From Pusillimonas sp. MFBS29 (GTDB lineage Bacteria; Pseudomonadota; Gammaproteobacteria; Burkholderiales; Burkholderiaceae_B): DNA of 64,000 bases. The notes beneath the pieces were generated by a model. It worked only from the letters and a program-made list of their open reading frames with translations. It was not told the origin of the DNA and did not search any database. Shown in pieces: positions 43,439 to 52,422 of this stretch; position 1 is the stretch's first letter; each line of letters begins with the position of its first letter. The DNA is taken from NCBI RefSeq assembly GCF_020687695.1, contig NZ_JAJEWL010000012.1, positions 1-64,000 on the forward strand. Reading direction: 5' to 3'. The translations under genes were made by a program, and so were the position numbers.

Positions 43439-44511
43439 GCGACGAGCTCCTCGTTGCGGTAAAAGCAGGACTGCGGTCCCAGCAGGGCGAGCCCGACCGT
43501 TGCCCCAATTTCGGGCAGGTTGTGCTCCATCGCCAGCCTTGCCCGCACCAGGTGGTTACCCAGCCTTGCCGTCAACAATTGATGAGTGCCAACGTCTTGT
43601 ATGTTCTCGACGGCGGCACTCACGACACCGGGCTCACCCACTGGTGCAAGCCGTGTGTACTCGGGCCTGATGCCCAGCTTCAGCTCACCCTCGCCCACCG
43701 AAAGATCCGAAGGAATGGAAACGGTGACGCCGGCTACCGTGGCCATACCTGCCCGCACGCTAAGCGGCAGCAAATTCATGCCAGGCGAGCCTATGAAGTG
43801 GCCGACAAATGTATGGGCAGGCCGCTCGAACAATTCCTGCGGCGTACCCATTTGCACGACCCTGCCGCGCGACATCACCATAATCTGTTCGGCAAAGGTC
43901 AGTGCCTCGACCTGGTCGTGTGTGACGTAGATTAATGTCAGCTTCAGTTCCTGATGTATCTGCTTGAGCTTGCGACGTAACTGCCACTTCAGATGCGGAT
44001 CGATCACGGTAAGCGGCTCATCGAACAGCACCGCCGACACGTCGTCACGCACCAGCCCACGCCCCAGAGAAATCTTTTGCTTGGCATCGGCCGACAAACC
44101 TGCGGCACGCTGATTCAGCTGATGGCTCATTTCAAGCATTTCGGCAATCTGCCCCACCCGCTCCTTGATGCGGGCCTCGGGTATCTTGCGATTGCGCAGA
44201 GGAAAACCAAGGTTCTCTCCGACTGTCATGGTGTCGTACACAACAGGAAACTGGAACACCTGGGCGATATTACGCGCCTGGGGAGACGCCTGCGTCTGGT
44301 CAACGCCGTCAAAATGAACCGTACCCTGCGATGGTGCAAGCAGGCCGGAAATAATATTGAGCATGGTCGTCTTGCCACAGCCTGAAGGGCCGAGCAAGGC
44401 ATACGCCCCGCCATCCTCGAATGACATTTTCAAGGGAAGCAAGGCGTAGTCTTCGTCGCTTTTGGGGTGTGCCACGTAAGAATGCGACAGGTCGAGGTCG
44501 ATACGCGCCAT
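43435..44511 (-). CDS. glpT: Glycerol ABC transporter ATPase GlpT
   Basis: This 358-residue MalK/UgpC-type ATPase has Walker A (GPSGCGKTT), Walker B (VLFDEPLTVID) and the switch His (YVTHDQVEA). The signature is changed from LSGGQ to LSADAKQKISLGRG, as often in one of the two glycerol ATPases. A TOBE regulatory domain follows residue 240. It is the second ATPase of the operon, so the transporter uses a hetero-pair. The name follows the rhizobial glpST and is not the glycerol-3-phosphate antiporter of enterics. Confidence 0.87.
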   Translation of the reverse strand: MARIDLDLSHSYVAHPKSDEDYALLPLKMSFEDGGAYALLGPSGCGKTTMLNIISGLLAPSQGTVHFDGVDQTQASPQARNIAQVFQFPVVYDTMTVGENLGFPLRNRKIPEARIKERVGQIAEMLEMSHQLNQRAAGLSADAKQKISLGRGLVRDDVSAVLFDEPLTVIDPHLKWQLRRKLKQIHQELKLTLIYVTHDQVEALTFAEQIMVMSRGRVVQMGTPQELFERPAHTFVGHFIGSPGMNLLPLSVRAGMATVAGVTVSIPSDLSVGEGELKLGIRPEYTRLAPVGEPGVVSAAVENIQDVGTHQLLTARLGNHLVRARLAMEHNLPEIGATVGLALLGPQSCFYRNEELVA

Positions 44512-44512
44512 G

Positions 44513-45595
44513 TCAAGCCCCCTTTGTCTGGCTGGGCGCCAGCACCAAATCGCCGGAAGCGCTGAAAATGAACGCAGAAGCTGGCGAAAAATACAAGGTC
44601 AGGTCATCACCAATATTGAAATGATGAACACCAGGTGCCTGCGCCACGATCTCTCCGATTTCACTGCTTACGTGCACATAGGTATCAGAACCTGATATCT
44701 CGGCCAGCAGTACCTTGCCGTGCAGGATCTGATCGCCCTCCTGAGCCTGCAGACGCAAGGAGCTGGCACGAAGTCCCAGGGTGACCGCTTGCTGACCTGC
44801 TACGACGCCGTCGCGCAGGGCCAGCGGCAACACACCCATACCGGGCAGCTGCACGCCGCCAGCAGTCGGACTTGCCTGAACAAAGTTCATGGGTGGGTCG
44901 CTGTAGGCGCGGGCAACGTCGATGGTTTTCGGAAAATGAAAGACTTCGGGCGCAGGACCATACTGCAGCAGCCGCCCGCGGTCGAGAACGGCGGTGTAGC
45001 CACCGAGCAGCAAGGCTTCACCTGGTTCCGTCGTAGCGTAGATGACGGTCGCATCACTGCTGCGAAACACCTGCGTAAGTTCTTCGCGCAGTTCTTCACG
45101 CAACTTGTAGTCAAGATTGACCAGAGGCTCGTCAAGCAGCATGAGGGGCGCGTTCTTGGCCAGTGCACGCGCCAGCGCAACCCGCTGCTGCTGCCCGCCT
45201 GAAAGCTCGGCAGGCAGACGGTCGAGAAACATTTCTATATGCAGCTTTTCTGCCAATGCACGAACTTGCTGGTCTATGTTTTTTTCACCTCGCAGTTTCA
45301 ATGGCGAAGCAATATTCTGACGCACCGTCAGTGAAGGATAGTTGATGAATTGCTGGTACACCATCGCGACGTTGCGCTGGCGCACAGGCTGCCCCGTGAC
45401 ATCAGTGCCGTCAACCAGAACCTTGCCGGAACTGGGCACATCCAGGCCCGCCATCACGCGCATCAGACTGGTTTTTCCGGCACGGGTAGCCCCAAGGAGC
45501 ACTGTAACCGCTCCTGGCTGCGGGCTCAGGCTCATCTCGTGGAGCCACGTTTCGCTTCCTACCCTCTTGGTTATGCCATCTAGCGTCAACTGCAT
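44513..45595 (-). CDS. glpS: Glycerol ABC transporter ATPase GlpS
   Basis: This 360-residue ATPase has Walker A in the altered form GATRAGKTS, a full signature (LSGGQQQRVALARAL) and Walker B (LMLLDEPLVNLD), but the switch region reads YATTEPGEA with Thr in place of His. GlpT has the opposite defects (altered signature, intact switch), so the two are likely to form one good and one degenerate ATP site. It is the first gene of the operon, one base before glpT, and diverges from glpR. Confidence 0.87.
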   Translation of the reverse strand: MQLTLDGITKRVGSETWLHEMSLSPQPGAVTVLLGATRAGKTSLMRVMAGLDVPSSGKVLVDGTDVTGQPVRQRNVAMVYQQFINYPSLTVRQNIASPLKLRGEKNIDQQVRALAEKLHIEMFLDRLPAELSGGQQQRVALARALAKNAPLMLLDEPLVNLDYKLREELREELTQVFRSSDATVIYATTEPGEALLLGGYTAVLDRGRLLQYGPAPEVFHFPKTIDVARAYSDPPMNFVQASPTAGGVQLPGMGVLPLALRDGVVAGQQAVTLGLRASSLRLQAQEGDQILHGKVLLAEISGSDTYVHVSSEIGEIVAQAPGVHHFNIGDDLTLYFSPASAFIFSASGDLVLAPSQTKGA

Positions 45596-45610
45596 GGGTT
45601 TGTCTCGTGT

Positions 45611-45696
45611 TTATTGTTCTATTCTGCGCATTATTGTTCGTTTAGGAGCATATTTCCCTTGCTGATAACCCTAGCATTCGTTCTTTTTGTTTCGTT
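45611..45696. promoter_or_regulatory. Repeated operator-like elements between glpS and glpR
   Basis: TTATTGTTC occurs at 45611-45619 and 45631-45639, exactly 20 bases (two helical turns) apart. TTCGTT occurs at 45677-45682 and 45691-45696. DeoR-type GlpR repressors bind tandem T-rich repeats of this kind, so these are likely GlpR sites for the operon and for glpR itself. Confidence 0.55.
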
Positions 45697-45730
45697 GTAC
45701 AGTGCCTTACTTGCTATGAGGGACAAAAAA

Positions 45731-46498
45731 ATGACTCCCAATCCTCGCCAGCTCAAGTTGCTGCAGCATGTGAACGAGCACAGCAGCAGCACCGTCGACC
45801 AGCTTGCCTCCCATCTGGGCGTGACAGTGCAAACCGTAAGGCGCGATCTGCAGCGCCTGTGTGAGGCCAAGCTGCTCACCCGCTTTCACGGCGGCGTGCG
45901 CGTGCCGAACTCAACCATAGAGAACATCGGCTATCGTCAGCGTGAAAGCCTGCATGCCGAGGGCAAGCGGCGCATTGCCCAGGCGGTCGCCCGTGCGGTG
46001 CCCAATGGTTGCTCGTTGCTGATCAATATCGGCACGACCACAGAGGCTATTGCCAGGGCCCTGCTGCAGCACATCGGGCTGCGTGTCATTACCAATAACA
46101 TCAACGTCGCCTCCATCCTGAGCCTCAATCCGGATTGCGAAGTCATCGTTACCGGCGGCGTCGTCAGACCAAGAGACTACGGTATCGTGGGTGAGGCTAC
46201 CGTCGACTTCATCCGGCAATTCAAGGTCGATATCGCACTGATCGGCATATCGGGTATTGAATCAGATGGATCATTACGCGATTATGACTACCGCGAAGTT
46301 AAGGTTTCACAAGCGATCATTGCACACGCGCGCGAGGTCTGGCTGGCCACCGATGCCAGCAAGTTCAATCGTCCGGCCATGGTACGAGTGGCGGAGCTCA
46401 AGCAAATAGATCGCCTGTTTACCGACGCACCACCACCCGACCCCTTCCCTGATCTGCTGGCGCATGCACAGGTTCAGTGTGATATAGCCCAGGGCTAG
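45731..46498 (+). CDS. glpR: Glycerol-3-phosphate regulon repressor, DeoR family
   Basis: This 255-residue protein starts at MTPNPRQLKLL, with GAGGGAC upstream; the long frame from 45614 would begin inside the operator region. The DNA-binding helix-turn-helix lies at residues about 18-40 (STVDQLASHLGVTVQTVRRDL), and the DeoR effector domain follows (LINIGTTTEAIARAL, DIALIGISGIESDGSLRDYD). Glycerol-3-phosphate releases such repressors. It sits between the transporter operon and glpK. Confidence 0.9.
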   Translation: MTPNPRQLKLLQHVNEHSSSTVDQLASHLGVTVQTVRRDLQRLCEAKLLTRFHGGVRVPNSTIENIGYRQRESLHAEGKRRIAQAVARAVPNGCSLLINIGTTTEAIARALLQHIGLRVITNNINVASILSLNPDCEVIVTGGVVRPRDYGIVGEATVDFIRQFKVDIALIGISGIESDGSLRDYDYREVKVSQAIIAHAREVWLATDASKFNRPAMVRVAELKQIDRLFTDAPPPDPFPDLLAHAQVQCDIAQG

Positions 46499-46557
46499 TT
46501 GTGTGGCCCGTACCGTTACCCGTACACTCCTGATCAGCCTAAATTCCAGAACTTAAC

Positions 46558-48051
46558 ATGACTTATTTACTTGCACTCGACCAGGGAACCTCCAGTACAC
46601 GCAGCATTGTTTTCGATCGAAATGGAAGCATCGTTGCGGTAGCCCAGAAAGAAATCACGCAAATCTACCCCGAACCCGGTTGGGTCGAGCATAACCCCAG
46701 GGAAATCTGGGAAACACAGCTGAGCACCGCACAGGAAGCGATTGCCAAGGCCGGGCTGCAAGCCAGCGACATACACGCGGTCGGCATTACCAACCAGCGC
46801 GAAACCACCGTTGTCTGGAACAAGAAAACAGGTGCACCTGTCTACAACGCTATCGTCTGGCAAGACCGCCGCGCCGAACCTACCTGCGTCATCCTGCGGG
46901 AAAAAGGCCTTGACGGCGTGATCCTTGAGAAAACCGGCTTGCGCATCGACGCCTATTTTTCAGCGACCAAGCTCAAGTGGATTCTGGATCATGTACCTGA
47001 TGCACGCAATCAGGCCGCCAGGGGAGAACTGGCCTTCGGTACGATAGACAGCTGGCTGATGTGGCAGCTGACCCAAGGCGAAAAGCACGTCACCGACGTC
47101 AGCAACGCATCGCGTACCATGCTGTTCAATGTGCACGATAACGAATGGGATACGGAACTGCTGCAGATCCTGGACATCCCTGCCGGCCTCATGCCGCAAG
47201 TATTGCCCTCGAGTGCCGAATTTGGCGCCGTCAGCACCCGGTTGCTGGGCCATGCAATTCCAATATGCGGCGTTGCCGGCGATCAGCAAAGCGCACTGTT
47301 CGGCCAGGCTTGCTTCACCGAGGGTATGGCCAAGAACACCTATGGCACAGGTTGCTTCATGCTGATGCATACAGGGTCAACTTTTCATACCTCGCAAAAC
47401 GGTCTGGTCACGACCAGCGCGGCACAAACCGGCAGCCAGCCGCTTTATGCCATGGAAGGCAGTGTGTTTGTGGCCGGAGCAGTCGTGCAATGGATGCGTG
47501 ACGGCCTGAATGCCTTCCGCAAGAGCAGTGAAATCGAAGCGTTGGCGCAAAGCGTACCCGATTCAGGCGGTGTTATGGTGGTGCCGGCCTTTACCGGCCT
47601 GGGCGCCCCCTACTGGAAACCCGAGGCGCGCGGAACTATTACCGGGCTGACACGGGGCAGCACCATGGCGCATATTGCACGGGCGGCACTTGAAAGCATC
47701 GCCTATCAAAGCACTGCCCTGCTCCAGGCCATGAGCCGCGATGCCGTGGCGGCGGGGTCTGCACCATTGGCAGAGCTGCGTGTTGATGGCGGCGCCTGCG
47801 CCAATGATCTGCTTATGCAGTTCCAGGCCGACCTGCTGGGTATTCCTGTGTTAAGACCCACCATGATAGAAACCACGGCGCTGGGCGCTGCTTATCTGGC
47901 TGGCCTGACCAGCGGCGTTTACCGCGATACCGAGGAGCTGTCGACGTTGTGGAAGGTGGAGCGCCGCTTCACGCCGCAAATGCCTGCAGAACAGGCCCAG
48001 GCACTGATGCAAGCCTGGGAACACGCGATACGCCAAACCTGCGCCGACTAA
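46558..48051 (+). CDS. glpK: Glycerol kinase
   Basis: This 497-residue FGGY-family kinase phosphorylates imported glycerol to glycerol-3-phosphate with ATP. Motifs: [15 protein letters not shown] at the N terminus, [23 protein letters not shown], and [12 protein letters not shown]. Length is standard. It lies 59 bases after glpR on the same strand and may share its promoter. With GlpD it feeds glycerol into glycolysis as dihydroxyacetone phosphate. Confidence 0.95.
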   Translation: MTYLLALDQGTSSTRSIVFDRNGSIVAVAQKEITQIYPEPGWVEHNPREIWETQLSTAQEAIAKAGLQASDIHAVGITNQRETTVVWNKKTGAPVYNAIVWQDRRAEPTCVILREKGLDGVILEKTGLRIDAYFSATKLKWILDHVPDARNQAARGELAFGTIDSWLMWQLTQGEKHVTDVSNASRTMLFNVHDNEWDTELLQILDIPAGLMPQVLPSSAEFGAVSTRLLGHAIPICGVAGDQQSALFGQACFTEGMAKNTYGTGCFMLMHTGSTFHTSQNGLVTTSAAQTGSQPLYAMEGSVFVAGAVVQWMRDGLNAFRKSSEIEALAQSVPDSGGVMVVPAFTGLGAPYWKPEARGTITGLTRGSTMAHIARAALESIAYQSTALLQAMSRDAVAAGSAPLAELRVDGGACANDLLMQFQADLLGIPVLRPTMIETTALGAAYLAGLTSGVYRDTEELSTLWKVERRFTPQMPAEQAQALMQAWEHAIRQTCAD

Positions 48052-48066
48052 GCAATAACGCTAGGC

Positions 48067-49371
48067 CTATGTGGCGGTTAAGGCCAAACCGCCGTCCAGT
48101 CTTTCCTGCACGGCACGCTGTACCGAAGGCGGGCCGTCTTTCAGCAGCGCCGGCCAGACGGCCTGCGCACGCCGAACCACTTGTCTGGCCAGACTCAGGT
48201 AGCGGCCAGGTCGCATGACTTGCGTGGCAGCCAGCAATGATTCGAGGTCGTTCCAGCTGAACTGCCGTACCCACCTGTCGATGGCACGGTTAATGCCATA
48301 GTCGGTTTGCGCCACGCTGTCGAACAAAGCTGTGACACACACAGGGTCGTACACGGGTGCCAGCTGGGGCGTACGCCCATCGGGATAAATCAGCGCCCAG
48401 TTTTTCAGGTGTGCATCAGTATTGCCCATCAGCATGAAGGCGACCAGGCGCTCGACAAAAGACCGGATATCTTGTGCCGGCCTGCCGGACAGCTTGTCGA
48501 GTACACGCAACATGGCTGCATAGTCGGTGATCATGTCTTTGCCATATTTGTGGCGCGGTTCGTATTGCAGGGCTTGCGCAAACTCCTCCATGTGTATGCG
48601 CTGCCCGCCCGGGCCGCGATCGAACCTGGCCACTGCCAGAATATGATCAAAAGGCAGGTTTTCCGGCAGATCAGCATCGGCACGCGAGATCACTGACGCC
48701 GAGGCGCAATCCAGGTCAAGTGCGGCGCAGAGGCGATAACAGGTATATTCATTTTCGACCAGGTCAGCGTGACGGGAAGACGGCAACTTCAATATGTAGG
48801 AACCTGCCTGACCCCGCCGTTTGACCACATAGCGACGCCCGTCCTGGACTGCAGAGAACTTGGTTACGGCGCCTGGCAGCGAGGCGGCATCTTCGACCGG
48901 CATCTCGACAAAGCCCGACTCCAGCACATCCAGACCTAAAGCCGTGTGCCAATGCCGGACCGTATCGGGTACGCCCAGTTCGGCTGCTACGGGCTCGACT
49001 TCCAGCGCCCCCATCAAATCATGTCCGGCCGCAGCCAGCAGCTCGAATTCATCGTCGGGTGCGCAGCCGCGTTCGTGCGCCAGACGTTCACGGTTGTGCC
49101 CTTCCGGCAGCAGATTCTGGAAGAAGACCGGGAGACGGCCATCGTTGCGCACCAGTCGGGCGTCACGCATGGAGGTCAGGATCTCGCGGGTTGCGGCCTG
49201 GGTGGTCCCCTGATAGCTCAATGACAACAGCGGACGCTCGGGATCATTGACATAATCGTCATCGAAAGAGACTCTCAGGATGTCTCCGTACTGCGACAAA
49301 TACCCGATCGCGCGCCTGTCGCCAGCGGGCTGGTGCAGGTACATGCGCAGGTATTTGATGGACGTAGTCAT
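48067..49371 (-). CDS. hipA: HipA-family serine/threonine kinase toxin
   Basis: This 434-residue HipA protein has the N-subdomain (LPVFFQNLLPEGHNRE), the ATP-loop region around KFSAVQDGRRYVVKR, LPSSRHADLVENEYTCYRL, the catalytic loop GNTDAHLKNWALIY and the metal-binding LAPVYDPVC. In the E. coli protein the motif is YDLV, so Asp-Pro is a small variation. HipA kinases phosphorylate tRNA synthetases and induce dormancy. It overlaps hipB by four bases, so antitoxin is made first and the two are coupled. Target unknown. Confidence 0.88.
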   Translation of the reverse strand: MTTSIKYLRMYLHQPAGDRRAIGYLSQYGDILRVSFDDDYVNDPERPLLSLSYQGTTQAATREILTSMRDARLVRNDGRLPVFFQNLLPEGHNRERLAHERGCAPDDEFELLAAAGHDLMGALEVEPVAAELGVPDTVRHWHTALGLDVLESGFVEMPVEDAASLPGAVTKFSAVQDGRRYVVKRRGQAGSYILKLPSSRHADLVENEYTCYRLCAALDLDCASASVISRADADLPENLPFDHILAVARFDRGPGGQRIHMEEFAQALQYEPRHKYGKDMITDYAAMLRVLDKLSGRPAQDIRSFVERLVAFMLMGNTDAHLKNWALIYPDGRTPQLAPVYDPVCVTALFDSVAQTDYGINRAIDRWVRQFSWNDLESLLAATQVMRPGRYLSLARQVVRRAQAVWPALLKDGPPSVQRAVQERLDGGLALTAT

Positions 49372-49703
49372 GACCGCTGCTTCTTGCCTGGCATATGGTC
49401 AGGCGCACTGAGTATATCAACGACTGACGCGGGCGCATCCGCGCCTGATGGCTGGCCCAGCAACTTGCCACCAGACTGTATGAAACCATGAACCTCATGG
49501 CGCAAGGACTGCGGCACCAGCATCAGCTCCATACCCATGACACGCGCGATCTCCATCAGAGTTGAGACGCGTGGATCAAGTGTTCCCGTTTCCAGGCGCT
49601 GGACCGTCATGCGATTTAGCCCGGCACGCTCAGCCAACTGGCCCTGAGTCAATTCGCTTGCCTTTCGTAAGGCGACAAGATCGGCAATCAAGGAAAAGTT
49701 CAT
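49368..49703 (-). CDS. hipB: HipB-like XRE-family antitoxin
   Basis: This 111-residue protein has a Cro/C1 helix-turn-helix at residues about 10-62 (LRKASELTQGQLAERAGLNR, TVQRLETGTLDPRVSTL) followed by a hydrophilic C-terminal tail that probably meets HipA. It should repress its own operon by binding the palindromes just upstream and neutralise the toxin. It is the first gene of the pair. Confidence 0.87.
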   Translation of the reverse strand: MNFSLIADLVALRKASELTQGQLAERAGLNRMTVQRLETGTLDPRVSTLMEIARVMGMELMLVPQSLRHEVHGFIQSGGKLLGQPSGADAPASVVDILSAPDHMPGKKQRS

Positions 49704-49710
49704 TTTAATA

Positions 49711-49802
49711 ATCTTTTTGCATATAAAGATACTTAATAGTAGCTTACATCAGAAGCCGACACAAGATTTGATTATTTTAAATAGCTTTTTTTATATAAAG
49801 AT
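49711..49802. promoter_or_regulatory. Paired HipB operators with N8 spacing
   Basis: ATCTTT-N8-AAAGAT (49711-49730) and AGCTTT-N8-AAAGAT (49783-49802) lie in the A/T-rich region before hipB. A further ATCTTT is at 49813-49818. The N8-spaced inverted form is the same build as the E. coli HipB operator TATCC-N8-GGATA, with a different half-site. The two copies are 72 bases apart, which allows looping. Confidence 0.7.
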
Positions 49803-49899
49803 ACTTTAAATAATCTTTATATTATTTGATTTTGAATACCTGAACTCGTCATCGCCTACAATGTTCAGTTCTTAGATCTGGCACGTATTCCAACCCGTC

Positions 49900-51072
49900 A
49901 TGCCCGTAGACCCATCCTCCCCTTCCTTCGCCACGATCTCCTGGAGCGAAAGCGACACCACCCGCCACGCTCTATGGCACGCAGAAATATTGGGTCAGCC
50001 CCCCGTGCGCATCATCACAGCCGACGACACGCTGAGCGCCGATGCAGCCTACCGCCTGGTCAGTCAGGGCACATCACTGCTGTGGCGCGGTGATTTTCAG
50101 AATGCACGGCAATTGCTGCAGGCGCTTGCCCGCCGGATAGACCACAGGCCTGCTTCCAAAAAGCACCGCAAGCCCGATGCAAAGAAGGCGGCCACGACAC
50201 TGGATGCCTTCAACCGACACCGGCAGCAACAATCCCAACGCGCCGCCCTGCTGAATCGCCTGCTCATTGAGCTGGATGCCCAGGCAGGCATAGCCTTGCG
50301 ACGTGCTCCAGACGCACGAACTGCCTGCCTGGAGGCAGTGGGAGAAGCAGACGGGCCCTTTTTGCTGCCCTTGCGCACGCTGCAGGGTTTCATCGGCGCA
50401 CACGAATGGCGTAAAAAAGGCGTCACCGCAGCCGGCCTGCCCGAAAAAATCCATGTCCATTATGGCGTGTTCTCTCCCAATCGAGGCGAGTATCTTGATC
50501 TGGTAGCACAAGCCCCCTTGCCTGCGACCCGCCTGGCCTTTGACATCGGCACGGGCAGCGGTGTTCTGGCAGCCCTGTTGGCACAGCGCGGCGTACGCAA
50601 GATTGTCGCGACTGACGTAGACACACGCGCACTGGCCTGTGCGCGCGAGAACATCGACCGCCTGGGCCTGGGCGACACCATCACACTGGAACAGACCGAT
50701 CTTTTTCCGAATGGCAAAAGCCCTCTGATCGTCTGCAATCCACCATGGCTGCCGGCTCGTCCGAGCACCGCGATTGAAAATGCCATCTACGACCCCCAGA
50801 ACCGCATGCTTCTGGGCTATTTGCAAGGGCTGGCCACACATCTGGAAGCCGATGGTGAAGGCTGGCTGATCATGTCCGATCTGGCCGAGCATCTGGGCTT
50901 GCGCGGCCCCGACTTCCTGCCGCAGGCCATCGCCGATGCGGGCTTGCGCATTATCGAACAGCACACCGCCAGACCCAGCCACCCGAAGGCAGCCGACCCG
51001 ACGGATCCGCTGCATTTTGCGCGTCAGGCTGAAGTGACCTCTTTATGGCGTCTGGGCCTTCAAGCACCTTGA
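49900..51072 (+). CDS. Class I SAM-dependent methyltransferase, HemK/RlmG-like
   Basis: This 390-residue protein has an N-terminal region of about 190 residues and a C-terminal Rossmann methyltransferase domain: AdoMet motif I AFDIGTGSGVLAALLA, the acidic VATDVDTRAL, and the catalytic NPPW (VCNPPWLP), which marks enzymes that methylate a planar nitrogen (glutamine or a base). Its substrate could be a translation factor or rRNA. It has no operon partner and diverges from hipB. Confidence 0.82.
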   Translation: MPVDPSSPSFATISWSESDTTRHALWHAEILGQPPVRIITADDTLSADAAYRLVSQGTSLLWRGDFQNARQLLQALARRIDHRPASKKHRKPDAKKAATTLDAFNRHRQQQSQRAALLNRLLIELDAQAGIALRRAPDARTACLEAVGEADGPFLLPLRTLQGFIGAHEWRKKGVTAAGLPEKIHVHYGVFSPNRGEYLDLVAQAPLPATRLAFDIGTGSGVLAALLAQRGVRKIVATDVDTRALACARENIDRLGLGDTITLEQTDLFPNGKSPLIVCNPPWLPARPSTAIENAIYDPQNRMLLGYLQGLATHLEADGEGWLIMSDLAEHLGLRGPDFLPQAIADAGLRIIEQHTARPSHPKAADPTDPLHFARQAEVTSLWRLGLQAP

Positions 51073-51197
51073 ATTGCCGGACTTAGCTCCAATCTAACCA
51101 AAGTGCACAATTGATACATGTAAACTCATTACACTATGAGCGTCTGAATCATTGCGCCTTATGCCTTATTCAAGGCGCGGGAGTCCCAACAAACACT

Positions 51198-51665
51198 ATG
51201 TTGCAGAAAATCATTCTGGCAATCGCCATCTTCATCATCATTCTGGTCGCCCTGACCTTTGGTGAGACCATTGCACACGACGCATTGGCATGGATATCGC
51301 ACCTGACCGGCCTGGTCATCGAAAACTTCTCGGATATTTACTACGCCGTGCACGACTATGTGCGCAATCACGCAATCAAGGTTCTTATCGCCCTGGTGCT
51401 CACGGTACCAATCAGCTTGTGGATCATCAAAAGCAAGAGCGATGAGCTTGAAAAGCCCACCAACCATAGAAAGATCACCATTGTGCTGGCCCTGTTCCTG
51501 GGCTGGCTAGGAGCACATCGTTTCTATCTGGGGCAAATAGGCTGGGGTATTTTTTATCTGATCATTTTCTATCTGTTCGCCCCCCTGGTCATCATACTGG
51601 GCCTGATCGACGCAGTACGCTATATGTTCATGAGTGACGAAGATTTCGCGCAAGCACGTATCTGA
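51198..51665 (+). CDS. TM2-domain membrane protein
   Basis: A 155-residue frame from MLQKIILAIAIF. It has a first membrane segment (about 5-25), another at 58-78, and a C-terminal TM2 domain with the paired segments ITIVLALFLGWLGAHRFYLG and WGIFYLIIFYLFAPLVI. The start is chosen because the earlier frame from 51111 has an unlikely N terminus; the ribosome site is weak either way. TM2 proteins have no common known function. It lies 12 bases upstream of the lipoate-ligase-like gene. Confidence 0.72.
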   Translation: MLQKIILAIAIFIIILVALTFGETIAHDALAWISHLTGLVIENFSDIYYAVHDYVRNHAIKVLIALVLTVPISLWIIKSKSDELEKPTNHRKITIVLALFLGWLGAHRFYLGQIGWGIFYLIIFYLFAPLVIILGLIDAVRYMFMSDEDFAQARI

Positions 51666-51677
51666 GGCCGCAACGCT

Positions 51678-52400
51678 ATGCCGTTCACTTTGCTGTCATG
51701 GAGAGATGAACCACAACATGCCCGTTTTGACGAATCGCTGATCGCGCTGGCTGCACAACAAGGCCCCATCGCCTGCATCTGGGAGGCCGAACAAGGGCTG
51801 GTGGTACCACGCACCTATCAGCGCCACGCGACATTCACGCAAGCTTGCGCAACATCGGAGCACGCAGGCTGGCCGGTAACAGTGCGCCAGTCGGGCGGCG
51901 GCATCGTGCCCCAAGGCCCCGGCATCATCAACCTGAGCTTGGCCTACTCTGCTTGCGGCAAACCCCTGGATCACTCTGATAAGGCGTACCTGCTCATTTG
52001 CAATGTTATCGGCCGAGCGCTGCAGGATTTCGGCATACAGTCCCACCCGCAGGCGGTAGAAGGATCTTTCTGTGACGGACGATACAACCTGGCCGTTGGC
52101 CAGGGAGCCGCAGCCAGGAAAATTGCCGGCACTGCGCAAGTATGGCGCAGGCATCCAGAACCATCAGGCCCGGATCAGCAAATCGTCTTGGTCCATGCGC
52201 TGATTCTGGCACACGCCGACATGCAGCAGGTTTGCGAACAAGCCAATCATTTTGAACAAATGCTGGGCAGCGACAAACGTTATGACAGCGAACGGGTCGC
52301 GTCTTTGCACACCATGTCTGAAGGCCCTGGGCAGTCCAGGCACGCATGGCTGGCTACGCTGCGACAAGCGCTGTCGCAGCAAGTAAGGCTACTGCCATAG
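51678..52400 (+). CDS. Lipoate-protein ligase A-like (BPL/LPL) protein
   Basis: This 240-residue protein has the biotin/lipoate transferase fold: ESLIALAAQQGP, the motif VRQSGGGIVPQGPGIINLSL with the Gly-rich loop, and the Lys in QGAAARKIAGTAQVWRR. It could move octanoyl or lipoyl groups onto carrier domains. The usual RRxSGGGxVxH is changed to RQSGGGIVPQ, so catalysis may differ or it may be a scavenging variant. No lipoate-dependent enzyme is nearby. Confidence 0.8.
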   Translation: MPFTLLSWRDEPQHARFDESLIALAAQQGPIACIWEAEQGLVVPRTYQRHATFTQACATSEHAGWPVTVRQSGGGIVPQGPGIINLSLAYSACGKPLDHSDKAYLLICNVIGRALQDFGIQSHPQAVEGSFCDGRYNLAVGQGAAARKIAGTAQVWRRHPEPSGPDQQIVLVHALILAHADMQQVCEQANHFEQMLGSDKRYDSERVASLHTMSEGPGQSRHAWLATLRQALSQQVRLLP

Positions 52401-52422
52401 GCGCCAGGCGCCGTGCCAATGC

